Shown: positions 8,709 to 19,818 of the stretch, piece after piece
Layout: every line of letters starts with the position of its first letter
How positions within the stretch are numbered: position 1 is the first letter of the stretch
Origin: Kosakonia sacchari SP1
Lineage (GTDB): Bacteria; Pseudomonadota; Gammaproteobacteria; Enterobacterales; Enterobacteriaceae
DNA: 64,000 nt
Direction of reading: 5' to 3'
Assembly (NCBI RefSeq): GCF_000300455.3
Contig: NZ_CP007215.2
Span: 1,178,001 to 1,242,000, forward strand
The notes under the pieces: generated by a model
The model's database searches: none
What the model was told of the DNA's origin: nothing
What the model saw: only the letters and a program-made list of their open reading frames with translations
Program-made: the position numbers and the translations under genes

Positions 8709-9146
8709 ATGCCTCAGATTAGCCGTACTGCGCTGGTGCCTTACAGCGCGGAACAAATGTACAAGTTAGTGAATGATGTAAAATCTTACCCGCAGTTTTT
8801 ACCTGGCTGTACTGGCAGCCGGGTGCTGGAATCCGGGCCGACGCAAATGACCGCGGCGGTGGATGTTTCCAAAGCCGGGATCAGCAAGACATTTACCACG
8901 CGTAATACGCTGGACACTAATCAAAGCATTTTGATGCATCTGGTCGATGGTCCTTTCAAGTCGCTGATTGGCGGGTGGAAATTTACCCCGCTGAGCGCCG
9001 AGGCTTGCCGGATTGAGTTCCAGCTTGATTTTGAATTTACCAATAAGCTGATTGAGCTGGCGTTTGGCCGCATCTTTAAAGAGCTGGCGGCAAACATGGT
9101 GCAGGCGTTTACGCACCGGGCGAAAGAGGTTTACCGTGCCGGGTAA
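8709..9146 (+). CDS. ratA: Ribosome association toxin-family START-domain protein RatA
   Basis: A 145-residue START/polyketide-cyclase domain protein beginning [14 protein letters not shown]. coli RatA has been reported to bind 50S subunits and block 70S assembly; homologues are also linked to ubiquinone (Coq10-like). An upstream in-frame ATG at 8670 would add 13 residues, and E. coli databases use the longer form, but the extension is not conserved in sequence. The end overlaps the ratB start, so the two are translationally coupled. Confidence 0.92.
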   Translation: MPQISRTALVPYSAEQMYKLVNDVKSYPQFLPGCTGSRVLESGPTQMTAAVDVSKAGISKTFTTRNTLDTNQSILMHLVDGPFKSLIGGWKFTPLSAEACRIEFQLDFEFTNKLIELAFGRIFKELAANMVQAFTHRAKEVYRAG

Positions 9147-9429
9147 TATTGCTGTAGAAGTGGCTTACGCACTGCCAGAGAAACAGTATCTTCAGCGGGT
9201 GACGCTGGAAGAGGGCGCAACCGTTGAGCAGTCGATACTTGCTTCCGGTTTGCTCGAGCTGCGTGATGATATTGATCTGAAAGTGAATAAGGTCGGTATT
9301 TACAGCCGCCCGGTGAAATTGCACGATGCCGTGCACGACGGCGATCGCGTAGAGATTTACCGGCCGTTGATTGCCGATCCGAAAGAGCTGCGCCGCCAGC
9401 GCGCTGAGAAGTCAGCTAAGAAAGCGTAA
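9136..9429 (+). CDS. ratB: RnfH-family protein RatB
   Basis: A 97-residue beta-grasp (RnfH/UPF0125) protein. It starts with GTG at 9136, eleven bases before the ratA stop, giving [19 protein letters not shown]. Its function is not well established; RatB was once proposed as an antitoxin for RatA, but that role is not supported in E. coli. It forms an operon with ratA that ends at the shared terminator near 9530. Confidence 0.92.
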   Translation: MPGNIAVEVAYALPEKQYLQRVTLEEGATVEQSILASGLLELRDDIDLKVNKVGIYSRPVKLHDAVHDGDRVEIYRPLIADPKELRRQRAEKSAKKA

Positions 9430-9523
9430 GCTGATAGCGTGGGTTTTGTTCCCGGCGCCGGTGAGTAAGAGCCCGAACACGACGGGAAAAGAGCCGACAT
9501 AAATGGCTCAAAGCAACTCAAAC

Positions 9524-9551
9524 AAAAAAGGTGCTCATTGAGCACCTTTTT
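9524..9551. terminator. Bidirectional terminator between ratB and bamE
   Basis: The stem GGTGCTC/GAGCACC is flanked by A-run and T-run, so it can end transcription of ratB on the plus strand and bamE on the minus strand. Confidence 0.9.
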
Positions 9552-9565
9552 GCATTTCTGAAACC

Positions 9566-9907
9566 TTAGCCTTTGGTCAGCGCAGGTTTGTTATCCATAT
9601 TGGTCAATACGCCATTGCTGCTGAAAGTCAGCGTCAGGGTTTGCTGGGAAACATCTTCATGACCCGGCTGCTGGCGGAACACGTAGAACCAGGTGTTACT
9701 GCCAAATGGGTCGGTCATCATCGGTGTACCTAGTGCATAAGCAACCTGCTGTTGCGTCATACCTACGCGGATTTTAGAAACATCATTTGGCGTCAGGTAG
9801 TTCCCCTGATTGATATCAGGACGGTAAACCACGCGTTCTACGGTAGAGCAACCTGCGGTCAACATCAGAAGAACCGCTGCGGCAGCAGTCAGCATTTTAC
9901 AGCGCAT
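9566..9907 (-). CDS. bamE: Outer membrane protein assembly factor BamE
   Basis: A 113-residue lipoprotein, the same length as E. coli BamE (SmpA). The signal peptide ends in LMLTAGCS with the lipidated cysteine at C20. The mature part is the compact alpha-beta SmpA/OmlA domain with the conserved [15 protein letters not shown] segment and [12 protein letters not shown]. It stabilises BamD with BamA. An upstream in-frame ATG at 9949 would disturb the signal peptide, so the ATG at 9907 was chosen. Confidence 0.97.
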   Translation of the reverse strand: MRCKMLTAAAAVLLMLTAGCSTVERVVYRPDINQGNYLTPNDVSKIRVGMTQQQVAYALGTPMMTDPFGSNTWFYVFRQQPGHEDVSQQTLTLTFSSNGVLTNMDNKPALTKG

Positions 9908-10054
9908 AGTGATTTGATTCCTTTTCGGCCCGAACAATACGTGGCTCATATGTAATATGCCGATGATAATAGACCTTTCGCCAGTTTAAAACCTTTGCCA
10001 GCGGGTCTGTTGTTGATTTTGTCGAGAACTCAGACCGTCATATTACAAAAAAGT

Positions 10055-11716
10055 TTACGCTGCCAGCAGCTCTTTGGCGTTCGCCAGCGCATTGCGGGTC
10101 ACTTCACTACCGCCAAGCAGGCGCGCCAACTCCTGCAAACGGGCGCGTTTATCCAGCGGCTGCATATGCGTTTCGGTCATTGCACCATCCGTTTCTTTGC
10201 TGACAAAGAAGTGATGATGGCCGCAACCGGCAACCTGCGGCAGGTGTGTTACGCACATTACCTGCGTTGATTCGCCCAACTGGCGCAGCAGCTTACCTAC
10301 AACAACGGCCGTCGGGCCGCTGATGCCAACGTCGACTTCATCGAAAATCAGCGCCGGAGTTTCCATCTTCCGTGCGGTGATCACCTGGATAGCCAGCGCA
10401 ATACGCGACAGTTCACCACCGGAGGCGACTTTAGCGATTGATTGCAACGGCTGTCCGGGGTTGGTGGTCACACGAAATTCAATGCGATCGGCACCTTCAG
10501 TTGTCAGCGAATGGGCATCAAACGCCACATCAATGGTAAACACACCATGTGGCATGGAGAGCGCATGCATGCTTTCGGTAATTAATTCGCCAAGTTCCTG
10601 AGCATATTTCACGCGCTGATCATGCAACTGCTGGGCGGTCGCCAGCGCGAGCTGGTGGTGCTGCGTGACAGCTAGCGCCAGGGTTTCCTGGGAATCAGCC
10701 TGATCGTCGAGCAATTGCTGCTCATCAAGCAGCGACTGGTGGAATTGAGGCAACTCTTCCGGGCTGATGTGATGTTTGCGCGCCAGCGAAATCTGTCGTG
10801 AGATACGCTGTTCCAGTTCGTACAAACGGTTTGGATCGAGATCTAAGCGGTCGCAGTAGTGGCGCAGCTCATCGCTGGCTTCGCTAATCTGAATGGCAGC
10901 TTCTTCGAGCATATCCAGCACGCCGGAAAGACGTGCGTCCATACCTGCCAGTTCGCCAAGCAGTTGACGCGCGGTATAGAGCTGACTTTGCAGATTGGCC
11001 TCTTCCCCGTCTGCCAGCACGTTCAGTGCATGCTGGCTGGTAGACAGTAACTGACCGCTATTGGCGAGGCGTTTGTACTCTTCATCAATCTGCTCGAATT
11101 CGCCTGGCTGCGGGTTAAATTCATTCAGCTCTTTCAATTGATAGTGCAAAAGCTCTGCGCGGGCGGCGCGCTCCTGGCTTTGCTGTTGATGCTGAGCCAG
11201 CTCGCGGCAGCTTTGATGCCATGCACGGTAGTGTTCGGTCATTTGCTGAGTGAGCGCATACTCACCGGCGTAGCCGTCGAGCAGATTTTTCTGCTGCTCG
11301 GGCTTAATAAGGAGCTGATGCGCGTGCTGACCGTGGATCTGAATGAGCAACTGGCCCAGTTCACGTAGCTGAGAAAGCGGTACCGCCGTGCCGTTGATAA
11401 AACCACGGGAACGCCCGTCACTGCTGATCACACGGCGAAGTAAACACTCACGCCCATCTTCTAACTGGTTTCCTTCCAGCCAGCGCTGGGCGGCTGGAGT
11501 ATCTTTGAGTGCGAAGCGGGCGCACAGGTCAGCTCGCGGCGCACCGGCGCGCACCATGTCGGCTTCTGCACGGCCGCCAAGGCATAGCCCGAGCGCATCA
11601 ATGGCAATCGATTTACCCGCCCCGGTTTCGCCGGTAATAGCTGTCATCCCGCTATGAAAATCAATCTCGAGCTCACGAACGATAGCAAAATTACTGATGG
11701 TCAGTTGTGCCAACAT
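10055..11716 (-). CDS. recN: DNA repair protein RecN
   Basis: A 553-residue SMC-like ATPase involved in double-strand break repair. Walker A GETGAGKS lies at residues 29-36. A long coiled-coil region lies in the middle. The C-terminal ABC signature region (SGGELSR) and Walker B ([10 protein letters not shown]) are present. Two or three LexA boxes lie just upstream, consistent with strong SOS induction in enterobacteria. Confidence 0.98.
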   Translation of the reverse strand: MLAQLTISNFAIVRELEIDFHSGMTAITGETGAGKSIAIDALGLCLGGRAEADMVRAGAPRADLCARFALKDTPAAQRWLEGNQLEDGRECLLRRVISSDGRSRGFINGTAVPLSQLRELGQLLIQIHGQHAHQLLIKPEQQKNLLDGYAGEYALTQQMTEHYRAWHQSCRELAQHQQQSQERAARAELLHYQLKELNEFNPQPGEFEQIDEEYKRLANSGQLLSTSQHALNVLADGEEANLQSQLYTARQLLGELAGMDARLSGVLDMLEEAAIQISEASDELRHYCDRLDLDPNRLYELEQRISRQISLARKHHISPEELPQFHQSLLDEQQLLDDQADSQETLALAVTQHHQLALATAQQLHDQRVKYAQELGELITESMHALSMPHGVFTIDVAFDAHSLTTEGADRIEFRVTTNPGQPLQSIAKVASGGELSRIALAIQVITARKMETPALIFDEVDVGISGPTAVVVGKLLRQLGESTQVMCVTHLPQVAGCGHHHFFVSKETDGAMTETHMQPLDKRARLQELARLLGGSEVTRNALANAKELLAA

Positions 11717-11726
11717 GGTTGCTTTC

Positions 11727-11782
11727 CTGTATGAAAAACCATAACTGTGTTTTCGTACAGTATAAACTGGTTTTATATACAG
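11727..11782 (-). promoter_or_regulatory. LexA (SOS) boxes of recN
   Basis: Two clear sites are CTGTACGAAAACACAG (11745-11760, minus strand) and CTGTATATAAAACCAG (11767-11782, minus strand). A degenerate third lies at 11727-11742. E. coli recN likewise has multiple LexA sites in this position. Confidence 0.88.
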
Positions 11783-11803
11783 TAAAGTGTTGTGTGATGA
11801 TAT

Positions 11804-12682
11804 TCAGAATAATTTTTTCGACCAGCCGAGTTTAGAGCTTAACGTATTGAAATAGCTGTAATCTTTAGGGTGAATAAGGTTGAGATGATAGTCGCAGCGG
11901 CGGATTAACACATCTTCGCCTTCCTGAATCGGCAACGCGATTTGACTATCGCAGCTCACTTCCAGATCGCTGCGGCGATGTGAAAAACGCAGGCGAATGG
12001 TGCTACTGCTGTTTATCACCAGCGGGCGCGCAGACAACGTGTGCGGGAACATCGGTACCAGCGTGATAGCATCCAGCGATGGCGTCAGAATTGGCCCGCC
12101 AGCGGAGAGCGAATAGGCGGTGGAACCGGTCGGTGTCGAAATAATCAGCCCGTCGGAACGCTGAGAAAAGGCAAAAACTTCGTCGATATAGACTTCAAAT
12201 TCTATCATATGGGCAACTTTGCCCGGGTGCAGCACCACTTCATTGATCGCGGTACTGATACGCTTCTGGCACTCTTGCTGGCAGACCTGCACTTCCAGCA
12301 GAAAACGTTTTTCAGCGATATAATGACCTTCCAGCACGTCTGCCAGCTGTTGCTGCGCGTTGTCGGGATCGAGATCGGTGAGAAAGCCGAGGTTGCCGCG
12401 GTTAATCCCAATAACCTTGATGTCATAGCGCGCCAGCGTGCGCGCCGCGCCCAACATATTGCCGTCGCCGCCGACAACCACCGCGAGATCGGCTTGTTGA
12501 CCGATTTCTGCCAGCGTGCCGGTTTTCACATGATTGAGCTGCAATTCCTGGGCAATTTGTTGTTCGACAATGACGTCATAACCTTTGGCGCTTAACCAGC
12601 GATATAACATTTCATGTGTGGTCAGTGCGGTAGGGTGCCGTGGATGCCCGACAATACCAATACACTTGAAATGATGGGTCAT
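11804..12682 (-). CDS. nadK: NAD kinase
   Basis: A 292-residue NAD+ kinase making NADP+, the same length as E. coli NadK. The GGDGN nucleotide-binding motif is at residues 71-75, and the [21 protein letters not shown] segment forms the second conserved block. The ATG at 12682 gives [14 protein letters not shown]. An in-frame ATG at 12727 adds 15 unconserved residues. The gene is divergent from grpE. Confidence 0.97.
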   Translation of the reverse strand: MTHHFKCIGIVGHPRHPTALTTHEMLYRWLSAKGYDVIVEQQIAQELQLNHVKTGTLAEIGQQADLAVVVGGDGNMLGAARTLARYDIKVIGINRGNLGFLTDLDPDNAQQQLADVLEGHYIAEKRFLLEVQVCQQECQKRISTAINEVVLHPGKVAHMIEFEVYIDEVFAFSQRSDGLIISTPTGSTAYSLSAGGPILTPSLDAITLVPMFPHTLSARPLVINSSSTIRLRFSHRRSDLEVSCDSQIALPIQEGEDVLIRRCDYHLNLIHPKDYSYFNTLSSKLGWSKKLF

Positions 12683-12730
12683 TTTCTGGAGGTCCTTGTG
12701 GCGAATGAAATGATGACAATCTGTCACGTT

Positions 12731-12761
12731 CCCTTGAATCCCGGAAACGGATCCCCATAAT
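12731..12761 (+). promoter_or_regulatory. Sigma-32 heat-shock promoter of grpE
   Basis: CCCTTGAA at 12731-12738, a 14-bp spacer and CCCCATAAT at 12753-12761 match the sigma-32 consensus (CTTGAA, 13-15 bp, CCCCAT). It lies 45 bp before the grpE start. Confidence 0.88.
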
Positions 12762-12805
12762 AATGCAGGTTAGCGAGATGAATGCAAAAAAACGCGGAGA
12801 AATTC

Positions 12806-13402
12806 ATGAGTAGTAAAGAACAGAAAACGCCTGACGGGCAAGCCCCGGAAGAAATTATCATGGAACAGCACGACGAAGTTGAGGCAGTTGTTGAGTCTGA
12901 CGATTCTGCTGGGCAGGTGGATCCGCGCGATGAGAAAATTGCGAACCTTGAAGCGCAGTTAGCTGAAGCGGAAAGCCGCGAGCGCGAAACTGTTTTACGC
13001 GTTAAAGCGGAAATGGAAAACCTGCGTCGCCGTACCGAACAGGATATCGAGAAAGCGCATAAATTCGCGCTGGAGAAGTTCATTAATGAACTGCTGCCGG
13101 TTATCGATAGCCTGGATCGTGCACTGGAAGTGGCGGACAAAGACAACGCCGAGATGGCACCGATGGTTGAAGGCATTGAACTGACGCTGAAAAACATGCT
13201 GGATGTGGTGAAGAAATTCGGCGTGGAAGTGATTGCTGAAACCGACGTTCCGCTGGATCCAAACGTGCATCAGGCGATTGCCATGGTGGAATCTGAAGAG
13301 ATTGCCGCCGGTAAAGTGCTGGGCGTGATGCAAAAAGGTTACACCTTAAACGGCCGCACCATTCGCGCTGCGATGGTGACCGTTGCTAAAGCAAAGGCGT
13401 AA
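12806..13402 (+). CDS. grpE: Nucleotide exchange factor GrpE
   Basis: A 198-residue co-chaperone that releases ADP from DnaK. It has an acidic disordered N-terminus, a long helix dimerisation region ([31 protein letters not shown], in part), and the C-terminal beta domain with [16 protein letters not shown]. The ATG at 12806 (MSSKEQKTP) matches E. coli; the upstream ATG at 12782 is not used. A sigma-32 promoter precedes it. Confidence 0.98.
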   Translation: MSSKEQKTPDGQAPEEIIMEQHDEVEAVVESDDSAGQVDPRDEKIANLEAQLAEAESRERETVLRVKAEMENLRRRTEQDIEKAHKFALEKFINELLPVIDSLDRALEVADKDNAEMAPMVEGIELTLKNMLDVVKKFGVEVIAETDVPLDPNVHQAIAMVESEEIAAGKVLGVMQKGYTLNGRTIRAAMVTVAKAKA

Positions 13403-13411
13403 CGTTTTCTG

Positions 13412-13445
13412 ATAAAACCCTCTCCGCCCGGAGAGGGTTTTTTTG
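13412..13445 (+). terminator. Terminator of grpE
   Basis: The stem AAACCCTCTCC/GGAGAGGGTTT is followed by a T-run, directly after grpE and facing the convergent yfjD gene. Confidence 0.88.
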
Positions 13446-13510
13446 TCTAAAGAAAGCCCCCAGCCAGGCCTGGGGTTAGTAAGACTTTCAGCGTTAAGCC
13501 AGTTATTCGC

Positions 13511-14797
13511 TTATTCGGCGACGCTTTCCCGCAGCGCTTTCACCGGGATCACCTGAACCTGCTTAATCATATTGTCCTGCACGTCGAGAATATCGATGTC
13601 GTACTGCTCGATACGAACACGCGTACCCACCGCCGGGATCTCTTCCAGCGCCTCCAGCAGCATGCCGTTAATGGTGCGGGCTTCGTCTTCCGGTAAGCGC
13701 CAGTTAAAGGCTTTATTCAGTTCGCGCACGTTGGCGCTGCCGTCGATGATTACCGAACCGTCATTTTGCGGCGTGGCTTCATCTGCCAGCGCAGGCGACA
13801 TGGACGTGGTAAAGTCGCCAACAATCTCTTCCAGAATATCCTCGACCGTCACCAGCCCCTGAATATCGCCATATTCATCGACCACCAGGCCGACTTTCTT
13901 TTTATTGCGCTGGAATTTCACCAGTTGCACGCTCAGCGGCGTGCCTTCCGGGACATAGTAGATTTCATCGGCGGCGCGCAGCATCACCTCTTTGGTGAAC
14001 TCGTTTTTTTCCGTCATCAGCCGGTAGGCTTCGCGCACGCGCAGCATGCTGATGGCGTCGTCCAGCGAATCGCGATAGAGCACAATACGGCCATGCGGCG
14101 AGTGCGTGAGCTGGCGAACAATGGCTTTCCAGTCGTCATTGATATCAATGCCGACAATTTCGTTGCGCGGCACCATGATGTCGTTAACGCTGACTTTTTC
14201 CAGATCGAGAATCGACAGCAACATGTCCTGGTTGCGGCGGGAAATTTGCGAGCGCGATTCGTTCACAATGGTGCGCAGCTCATCTTTGCTGAGCGCGCCG
14301 CTGACCACCACATCCGCTTTAATACCCACCATGCGCATCAGCACGCGCGTCACACCGTTGAGCAACCACACCAACGGCATCATGATCACTTGCAGCGGCG
14401 CGAGCAGGAAACTGCTGGGAAAGGCCACTTTCTCCGGGTAGAGCGCGGCGATGGTTTTTGGCAACACTTCGGCGAACACCAGCACCACAAAGGTCAGTAC
14501 GCCGGTGGCGATAGCGACACCAGCATTGCCATACAGGCGCATACCAACAATGGTGCCAATTGCCGACGCCAGAATATTGACGAGGTTGTTACCAATCAGC
14601 ACCAGGCTTATCAGACGGTCGGGTTTACGCAGCAGCTTTTCTACGCGTTTTGCCGCGCGGTTACCCTGCTTGGCTAAGTGACGCAAGCGGTAGCGGTTGA
14701 GTGTCATCATTCCGGTTTCTGAACCGGAAAAATAGGCCGAAACCACGACCATGATGATTAGCGTAATAATCAGCGTCGTGGTGGAGATGTGTTCCAG
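13511..14797 (-). CDS. yfjD: CorB/CorC-family transporter-associated protein YfjD
   Basis: A 428-residue membrane protein with an N-terminal DUF21 domain (several helices, including YFSGSETGMM and GNNLVNILAS), a pair of CBS domains (about 200-330) and a C-terminal CorC_HlyC domain. Relatives are linked to magnesium or cobalt efflux. The first ATG at 14752 gives only 413 aa. Extending 15 codons to a CTG at 14797 restores the conserved N-terminus EHISTTTLII, and a GGAG ribosome site lies six bases before that CTG, so a CTG start is proposed. It overlaps no other gene and is followed upstream by ypjD at 18 bp. Confidence 0.9.
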   Translation of the reverse strand: MEHISTTTLIITLIIMVVVSAYFSGSETGMMTLNRYRLRHLAKQGNRAAKRVEKLLRKPDRLISLVLIGNNLVNILASAIGTIVGMRLYGNAGVAIATGVLTFVVLVFAEVLPKTIAALYPEKVAFPSSFLLAPLQVIMMPLVWLLNGVTRVLMRMVGIKADVVVSGALSKDELRTIVNESRSQISRRNQDMLLSILDLEKVSVNDIMVPRNEIVGIDINDDWKAIVRQLTHSPHGRIVLYRDSLDDAISMLRVREAYRLMTEKNEFTKEVMLRAADEIYYVPEGTPLSVQLVKFQRNKKKVGLVVDEYGDIQGLVTVEDILEEIVGDFTTSMSPALADEATPQNDGSVIIDGSANVRELNKAFNWRLPEDEARTINGMLLEALEEIPAVGTRVRIEQYDIDILDVQDNMIKQVQVIPVKALRESVAE

Positions 14798-14814
14798 GGG
14801 GAACTCCTTTGTGT

Positions 14815-15603
14815 TTAGCTCGCGAACTGCTGCAGAATGCGGCTGCCAAAATAGGCCAGCGTTAAAATCCCCGCGCCTGCAACGTTGAACCAGACGACCC
14901 TGCGGCCGCGCCAGCCCTCATGATAATGGCCCCACAGCAAAACAATGTAGACAAACCAGGCGATGATTGAGAGCACTGCTTTGTCGATATTTTCCATGCT
15001 GAACAGGTTCTGCATAAAGAACAGGCCGGTGCACAGCGTCAGCGTCAGCAGCACCACGCCAACCTGGGTGATGTGGAACATTTTGCGCTCAATCACCATC
15101 AGCGGCGGCATTTCGTTGCTGAACGCCAGCCGTTTATTCTTCAGTTGGTAGTCAATCCAGGCCAGTTGCAGCGCGTACATAGCCGCAATAATCAGGGTGG
15201 CATAGGCGAAAAGCGACAGGCCAATGTGCACCAGCATGCCGGGCGTGGCTTCCAGATGGGTGATGTACTCATTGGGTACAAAAACGGCGAAGGCGAGGTT
15301 GATCAACGCGAAAGTGTAGACAATCGGTAGCAGCAGCCAGCCGCGATTTTTCGACGCCACAATGGTCATTACCGTACAGATCATCAGACTGACCAGCGAA
15401 CCAACATTCAGCAGGCTCAGGTTTTGCCCGCCGTCATCCGGGAACAGCCGCTCTTTCAAACCGAAACCGTGACAAATAAGTGCGATTACCGCCGAAAGGA
15501 TGGCCATTCTGCGCCAGCCGCTGTTTTTTTGCAGCAGGCTGGGAACGATCAGCGCAATGCTGATTGAGTAGGCGACAAGAGCGATCAGGGCAAAAACGGG
15601 CAT
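14815..15603 (-). CDS. ypjD: Inner membrane cytochrome c assembly-family protein YpjD
   Basis: A 262-residue polytopic membrane protein of the CcsA/HemX-like family. About eight hydrophobic segments are visible, with conserved TPGMLVHIGLSLFAYA and WGHYHEGWRGRRVVWF segments carrying histidine and tryptophan typical of haem-handling WWD-like regions. Its function in enterobacteria is not established. It is divergent from ffh and probably shares a transcript with yfjD. Confidence 0.93.
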   Translation of the reverse strand: MPVFALIALVAYSISIALIVPSLLQKNSGWRRMAILSAVIALICHGFGLKERLFPDDGGQNLSLLNVGSLVSLMICTVMTIVASKNRGWLLLPIVYTFALINLAFAVFVPNEYITHLEATPGMLVHIGLSLFAYATLIIAAMYALQLAWIDYQLKNKRLAFSNEMPPLMVIERKMFHITQVGVVLLTLTLCTGLFFMQNLFSMENIDKAVLSIIAWFVYIVLLWGHYHEGWRGRRVVWFNVAGAGILTLAYFGSRILQQFAS

Positions 15604-15769
15604 AGGATGTCGGCAGTTGACTGAAGAAGAAAGAAAAGCAGTATAACGTTACGTGACGTTGGCTCCAACAGTTGCATCACATACAGGAGCAAGGTCTTCA
15701 TGTTATACTCCCGAAAATTTCTGTTATGCGTCGCGCTGGCGGCCATCGTATCACCTCAGGCGAGAGACA

Positions 15770-17131
15770 ATGTTTGATAATTTAACCGATCGTTTGTCGC
15801 GCACCCTGCGCAATATCAGTGGCCGTGGACGCCTCACTGAAGACAACATCAAAGACACCCTGCGCGAAGTGCGTATGGCGCTGCTGGAAGCGGACGTTGC
15901 GCTGCCAGTGGTGCGTGATTTTATCAACCGCGTAAAAGAGAAAGCGGTTGGTCATGAAGTGAACAAGAGCCTGACGCCAGGCCAGGAGTTCGTCAAAATC
16001 GTGCGCAACGAACTGGTTGCGGCGATGGGCGAAGAGAACCAGAGCCTGAACCTCGCCGCGCAGCCGCCGGCGGTGGTGCTGATGGCGGGTCTACAAGGTG
16101 CGGGTAAAACCACCAGCGTCGGTAAGCTCGGTAAGTTCCTGCGTGAGAAGCACAAGAAAAAAGTGATGGTTGTTTCTGCCGACGTTTACCGTCCGGCGGC
16201 GATCAAACAGCTGGAGACGCTGGCGCAGCAGGTTGACGTCGATTTCTTCCCTTCTGACGTCGCGCAAAAGCCGGTCGACATCGTTAACGCCGCGCTGAAA
16301 GAGGCGAAGCTGAAATTCTACGATGTGCTGCTGGTGGATACCGCCGGTCGTCTGCATGTCGACGAAGCGATGATGGATGAGATCAAACAGGTTCACGCGG
16401 CAATTAAGCCGGTGGAAACCCTGTTTGTCGTCGACGCCATGACCGGTCAGGACGCCGCGAATACCGCGAAAGCCTTTAATGAAGCGCTGCCGCTGACCGG
16501 CGTGGTGCTGACGAAAGTGGACGGCGATGCGCGCGGCGGTGCGGCGCTCTCCATTCGCCATATCACCGGCAAGCCGATTAAATTCCTCGGTGTCGGCGAG
16601 AAAACTGAAGCGCTGGAGCCGTTCCACCCGGATCGTATCGCCTCGCGTATTCTCGGCATGGGCGACGTGTTGTCGCTTATCGAAGATATCGAAAGCAAAG
16701 TTGACCGCGCACAGGCTGAAAAGCTGGCGAATAAACTGAAGAAGGGCGACGGCTTCGATCTGACCGACTTCCTTGAGCAATTGCGCCAGATGAAAAACAT
16801 GGGCGGCATGGCAAGCCTGATGGGCAAGCTGCCGGGCATGGGGCAAATCCCGGACAACGTTAAAGCGCAAATGGACGACAAAGTGCTGGTGCGTATGGAG
16901 GCGATCATTAATTCCATGACGCTGAAAGAGCGCGCCAACCCGGACATCATCAAAGGTTCGCGTAAACGCCGTATCGCTGCTGGCTGCGGTATGCAGGTGC
17001 AGGATGTGAACCGTCTGCTCAAACAATTCGACGACATGCAGCGCATGATGAAGAAGATGAAGAAGGGCGGGATGGCGAAGATGATGCGCGGGATGAAGGG
17101 GATGATGCCGCCTGGTTTCCCGGGTAGATAA
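15770..17131 (+). CDS. ffh: Signal recognition particle protein Ffh
   Basis: A 453-residue SRP GTPase that binds 4.5S RNA and signal sequences. It has the N domain (1-90), the G domain with P-loop GLQGAGKTT (107-115), DTAGR and TKVDGD motifs, and the Met-rich M domain (about 300-453, ending MKGMMPPGFPGR). The ATG at 15770 is preceded by CAGGCGAGAG. The reading frame is open further upstream to 15653, but that part is unconserved. Confidence 0.98.
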   Translation: MFDNLTDRLSRTLRNISGRGRLTEDNIKDTLREVRMALLEADVALPVVRDFINRVKEKAVGHEVNKSLTPGQEFVKIVRNELVAAMGEENQSLNLAAQPPAVVLMAGLQGAGKTTSVGKLGKFLREKHKKKVMVVSADVYRPAAIKQLETLAQQVDVDFFPSDVAQKPVDIVNAALKEAKLKFYDVLLVDTAGRLHVDEAMMDEIKQVHAAIKPVETLFVVDAMTGQDAANTAKAFNEALPLTGVVLTKVDGDARGGAALSIRHITGKPIKFLGVGEKTEALEPFHPDRIASRILGMGDVLSLIEDIESKVDRAQAEKLANKLKKGDGFDLTDFLEQLRQMKNMGGMASLMGKLPGMGQIPDNVKAQMDDKVLVRMEAIINSMTLKERANPDIIKGSRKRRIAAGCGMQVQDVNRLLKQFDDMQRMMKKMKKGGMAKMMRGMKGMMPPGFPGR

Positions 17132-17265
17132 TATCGGGCTGCCTTATTTGCCATTTTGATGCCGGGGTGTGCTCAAAATGCTCACGTACTCCGTGTACGC
17201 TCCGCTTTTTGCGCGCACGCCGACACCAAACTGGCTGCAACGGCGACGCCCTGGCTCAGTGCACT

Positions 17266-17632
<367 letters not shown>

Positions 17633-17650
17633 TCTGTCACGGTGGTCATG

Positions 17651-18199
17651 ATGAGCAAGCAACAAGCCGCACCGGTCCCTGTTGAGCCAATTATCGTCGG
17701 CAAGCTGGGGTCTTCTTACGGAATTCGTGGTTGGCTCAGAGTGTTTTCCTCCACCGAAGACGCCGAAAGCATTTTTGACTATCAGCCCTGGTTTATCCAG
17801 AAAGCGGGTCAGTGGCAGAGCATTGAGCTGGAAAGCTGGCGCTACCACAATCAGGACATCGTCATCAAACTGAAAGGTGTTGATGACAGAGATGCCGCGA
17901 ATCTTCTGACCAATTGTGAAATTGTCGTGGATTCCGCGCAGTTGCCGGAACTGGAAGAGGGTGACTACTACTGGAAAGACCTGATGGGCTGCCAGGTAGT
18001 GACTACTGAAGGTTACAGCCTCGGTAAAGTCGTCGATATGATGGAAACCGGGTCGAATGACGTTCTTGTCATCAAGGCAAACCTGAAAGATGCATTTGGT
18101 ATCAAGGAGCGGTTGGTTCCGTTCCTCGATGGGCAGGTTATCAAGAAAGTCGATCTCACTACTCAAACCATTGAAGTAGATTGGGATCCTGGTTTTTGA
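17651..18199 (+). CDS. rimM: Ribosome maturation factor RimM
   Basis: A 182-residue factor for 30S maturation that binds S19. It has an N-terminal RimM domain ([19 protein letters not shown]) and a C-terminal PRC barrel ([13 protein letters not shown] to the end VDWDPGF). The ATG at 17651 gives [13 protein letters not shown], the E. coli length; an ATG directly before it and a GTG at 17642 are less likely. Confidence 0.97.
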   Translation: MSKQQAAPVPVEPIIVGKLGSSYGIRGWLRVFSSTEDAESIFDYQPWFIQKAGQWQSIELESWRYHNQDIVIKLKGVDDRDAANLLTNCEIVVDSAQLPELEEGDYYWKDLMGCQVVTTEGYSLGKVVDMMETGSNDVLVIKANLKDAFGIKERLVPFLDGQVIKKVDLTTQTIEVDWDPGF

Positions 18200-18229
18200 A
18201 CCTCCGGATATACGGTAAAAGACGGCGCT

Positions 18230-18997
18230 ATGTGGATTGGCATAATTAGCCTGTTTCCTGAAATGTTCCGCGCGATTACCGACTACGGGGTAACTGGCCG
18301 GGCAGTAAAAAATGGCCTGCTGAGCATCCAGAGCTGGAGTCCGCGTGATTTCGCTCACGACCGGCACCGCACCGTGGACGATCGTCCTTACGGCGGCGGA
18401 CCGGGGATGTTAATGATGGTGAACCCGTTACGGGACGCCATTCATGCAGCAAAAGCCGCGGCGGGCGAAGGCGCCAAAGTGATTTATCTGTCGCCTCAGG
18501 GGCGCAAGCTTGATCAAGCGGGCGTCAGCGAACTGGCAACGAATCAGAAACTGATTCTGGTGTGCGGTCGCTACGAAGGGATAGATGAGCGCGTAATTCA
18601 AACCGAGATTGACGAAGAATGGTCTATCGGCGATTACGTTCTCAGCGGTGGTGAGTTACCAGCGATGACGCTGATTGACTCGGTTTCCCGGTTTATTCCG
18701 GGGGTACTGGGCCATGAAGCTTCGGCAACAGAAGATTCTTTTGCCGATGGGTTGCTGGACTGCCCACACTATACCCGACCTGAAGTGTTAGAAGGGATGG
18801 AAGTACCGGCGGTGTTACTGTCGGGGAACCATGCCGAGATACGTCGCTGGCGTTTGAAGCAGTCGCTGGGCCGCACCTGGCTTAGAAGACCTGAACTTCT
18901 GGAAAACCTGGCTCTGACTGAAGAGCAAGCAAGGTTGCTGGCGGAGTTCCAGCGTGAACACGCACAACAGCAACAGAAACATGATGGGTTGGTTTAA
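18230..18997 (+). CDS. trmD: tRNA (guanine-N1)-methyltransferase TrmD
   Basis: A 255-residue SPOUT methyltransferase for m1G37 of tRNA. The knot region is visible as [13 protein letters not shown] and [19 protein letters not shown], and the YGGGPGMLM loop near the N-terminus is intact. It is the third gene of the rpsP operon. Confidence 0.98.
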   Translation: MWIGIISLFPEMFRAITDYGVTGRAVKNGLLSIQSWSPRDFAHDRHRTVDDRPYGGGPGMLMMVNPLRDAIHAAKAAAGEGAKVIYLSPQGRKLDQAGVSELATNQKLILVCGRYEGIDERVIQTEIDEEWSIGDYVLSGGELPAMTLIDSVSRFIPGVLGHEASATEDSFADGLLDCPHYTRPEVLEGMEVPAVLLSGNHAEIRRWRLKQSLGRTWLRRPELLENLALTEEQARLLAEFQREHAQQQQKHDGLV

Positions 18998-19038
18998 GAA
19001 ACCACCCGAATATCAGTTTACCCAGGATAAGAGATTAA

Positions 19039-19389
<351 letters not shown>

Positions 19390-19428
19390 GATAGCGCACA
19401 CGCTACATCCAAAGCGTGTTATGAAACA

Positions 19429-19457
19429 AGGGGTTGGCGTAATGCCAACCCCTTTTT
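19429..19457 (+). terminator. Terminator of the rpsP-rplS operon
   Basis: The stem AGGGGTTGGC/GCCAACCCCT is followed by TTTTT. It marks the right end of the conserved block before the P2-like element. Confidence 0.92.
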
Positions 19458-19779
19458 TATGCCTGTTTGAAAACTGCCTTTTGCGGCGGTGATAAGCATC
19501 AGGTTTTGCCTTATTGCTTTGAGATTTAAATCGTTCACAACAGCAGCGATATTTATTAATCCTTTGATTATGAATTTAAAACTGCGTCCTGTAGATACGC
19601 ATGACAAGAAATTCTGGTTTCGCATTATTGTCTTTGAATTTACGCCTCGCCGAACTGGCAGATACCTGGTTTTAATTCAGGCCGACCTCTGGGCGCTATC
19701 TCTATCAGCGGTTGTTATGCTTTGTTACCCCACATTGCCCACGAAATTTTTTCATTACCCGCTATCAATACAGAAATAA
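19458..19779. other. Left junction region of the P2-like element, no gene recognised
   Basis: About 320 bp of AT-richer DNA between the rplS terminator and the ogr terminator. One reading frame of 96 codons exists on the plus strand but shows no recognisable domain or ribosome site, so it is not called. E. coli has the yfiBNR operon after rplS; none of it is seen here. I searched by eye for a direct repeat shared with the right end near 39190-39253 and found none. Confidence 0.5.
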
Positions 19780-19803
19780 AAAACCTGCTGGCGCAGGCTT
19801 TTG
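19780..19803 (-). terminator. Terminator after ogr
   Basis: Stem GCCTGC/GCAGGC, followed on the minus strand by a run of six T. It ends the D-ogr end of the tail operon. Confidence 0.8.
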
Positions 19804-19818
19804 AGTATTTTGGCCGGA

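Noticed and set aside
13766-14677. 303-codon frame on the plus strand opposite yfjD
   Set aside because: It is antisense to a conserved gene, His-rich by codon reversal, and has no family or ribosome site.
16091-17026. 311-codon frame opposite ffh
   Set aside because: Antisense shadow in a GC-rich gene; composition shows no real protein features.
19489-19779. 96-codon frame at the left junction of the P2-like element
   Set aside because: No ribosome site, no known domain, and it runs into the ogr terminator.
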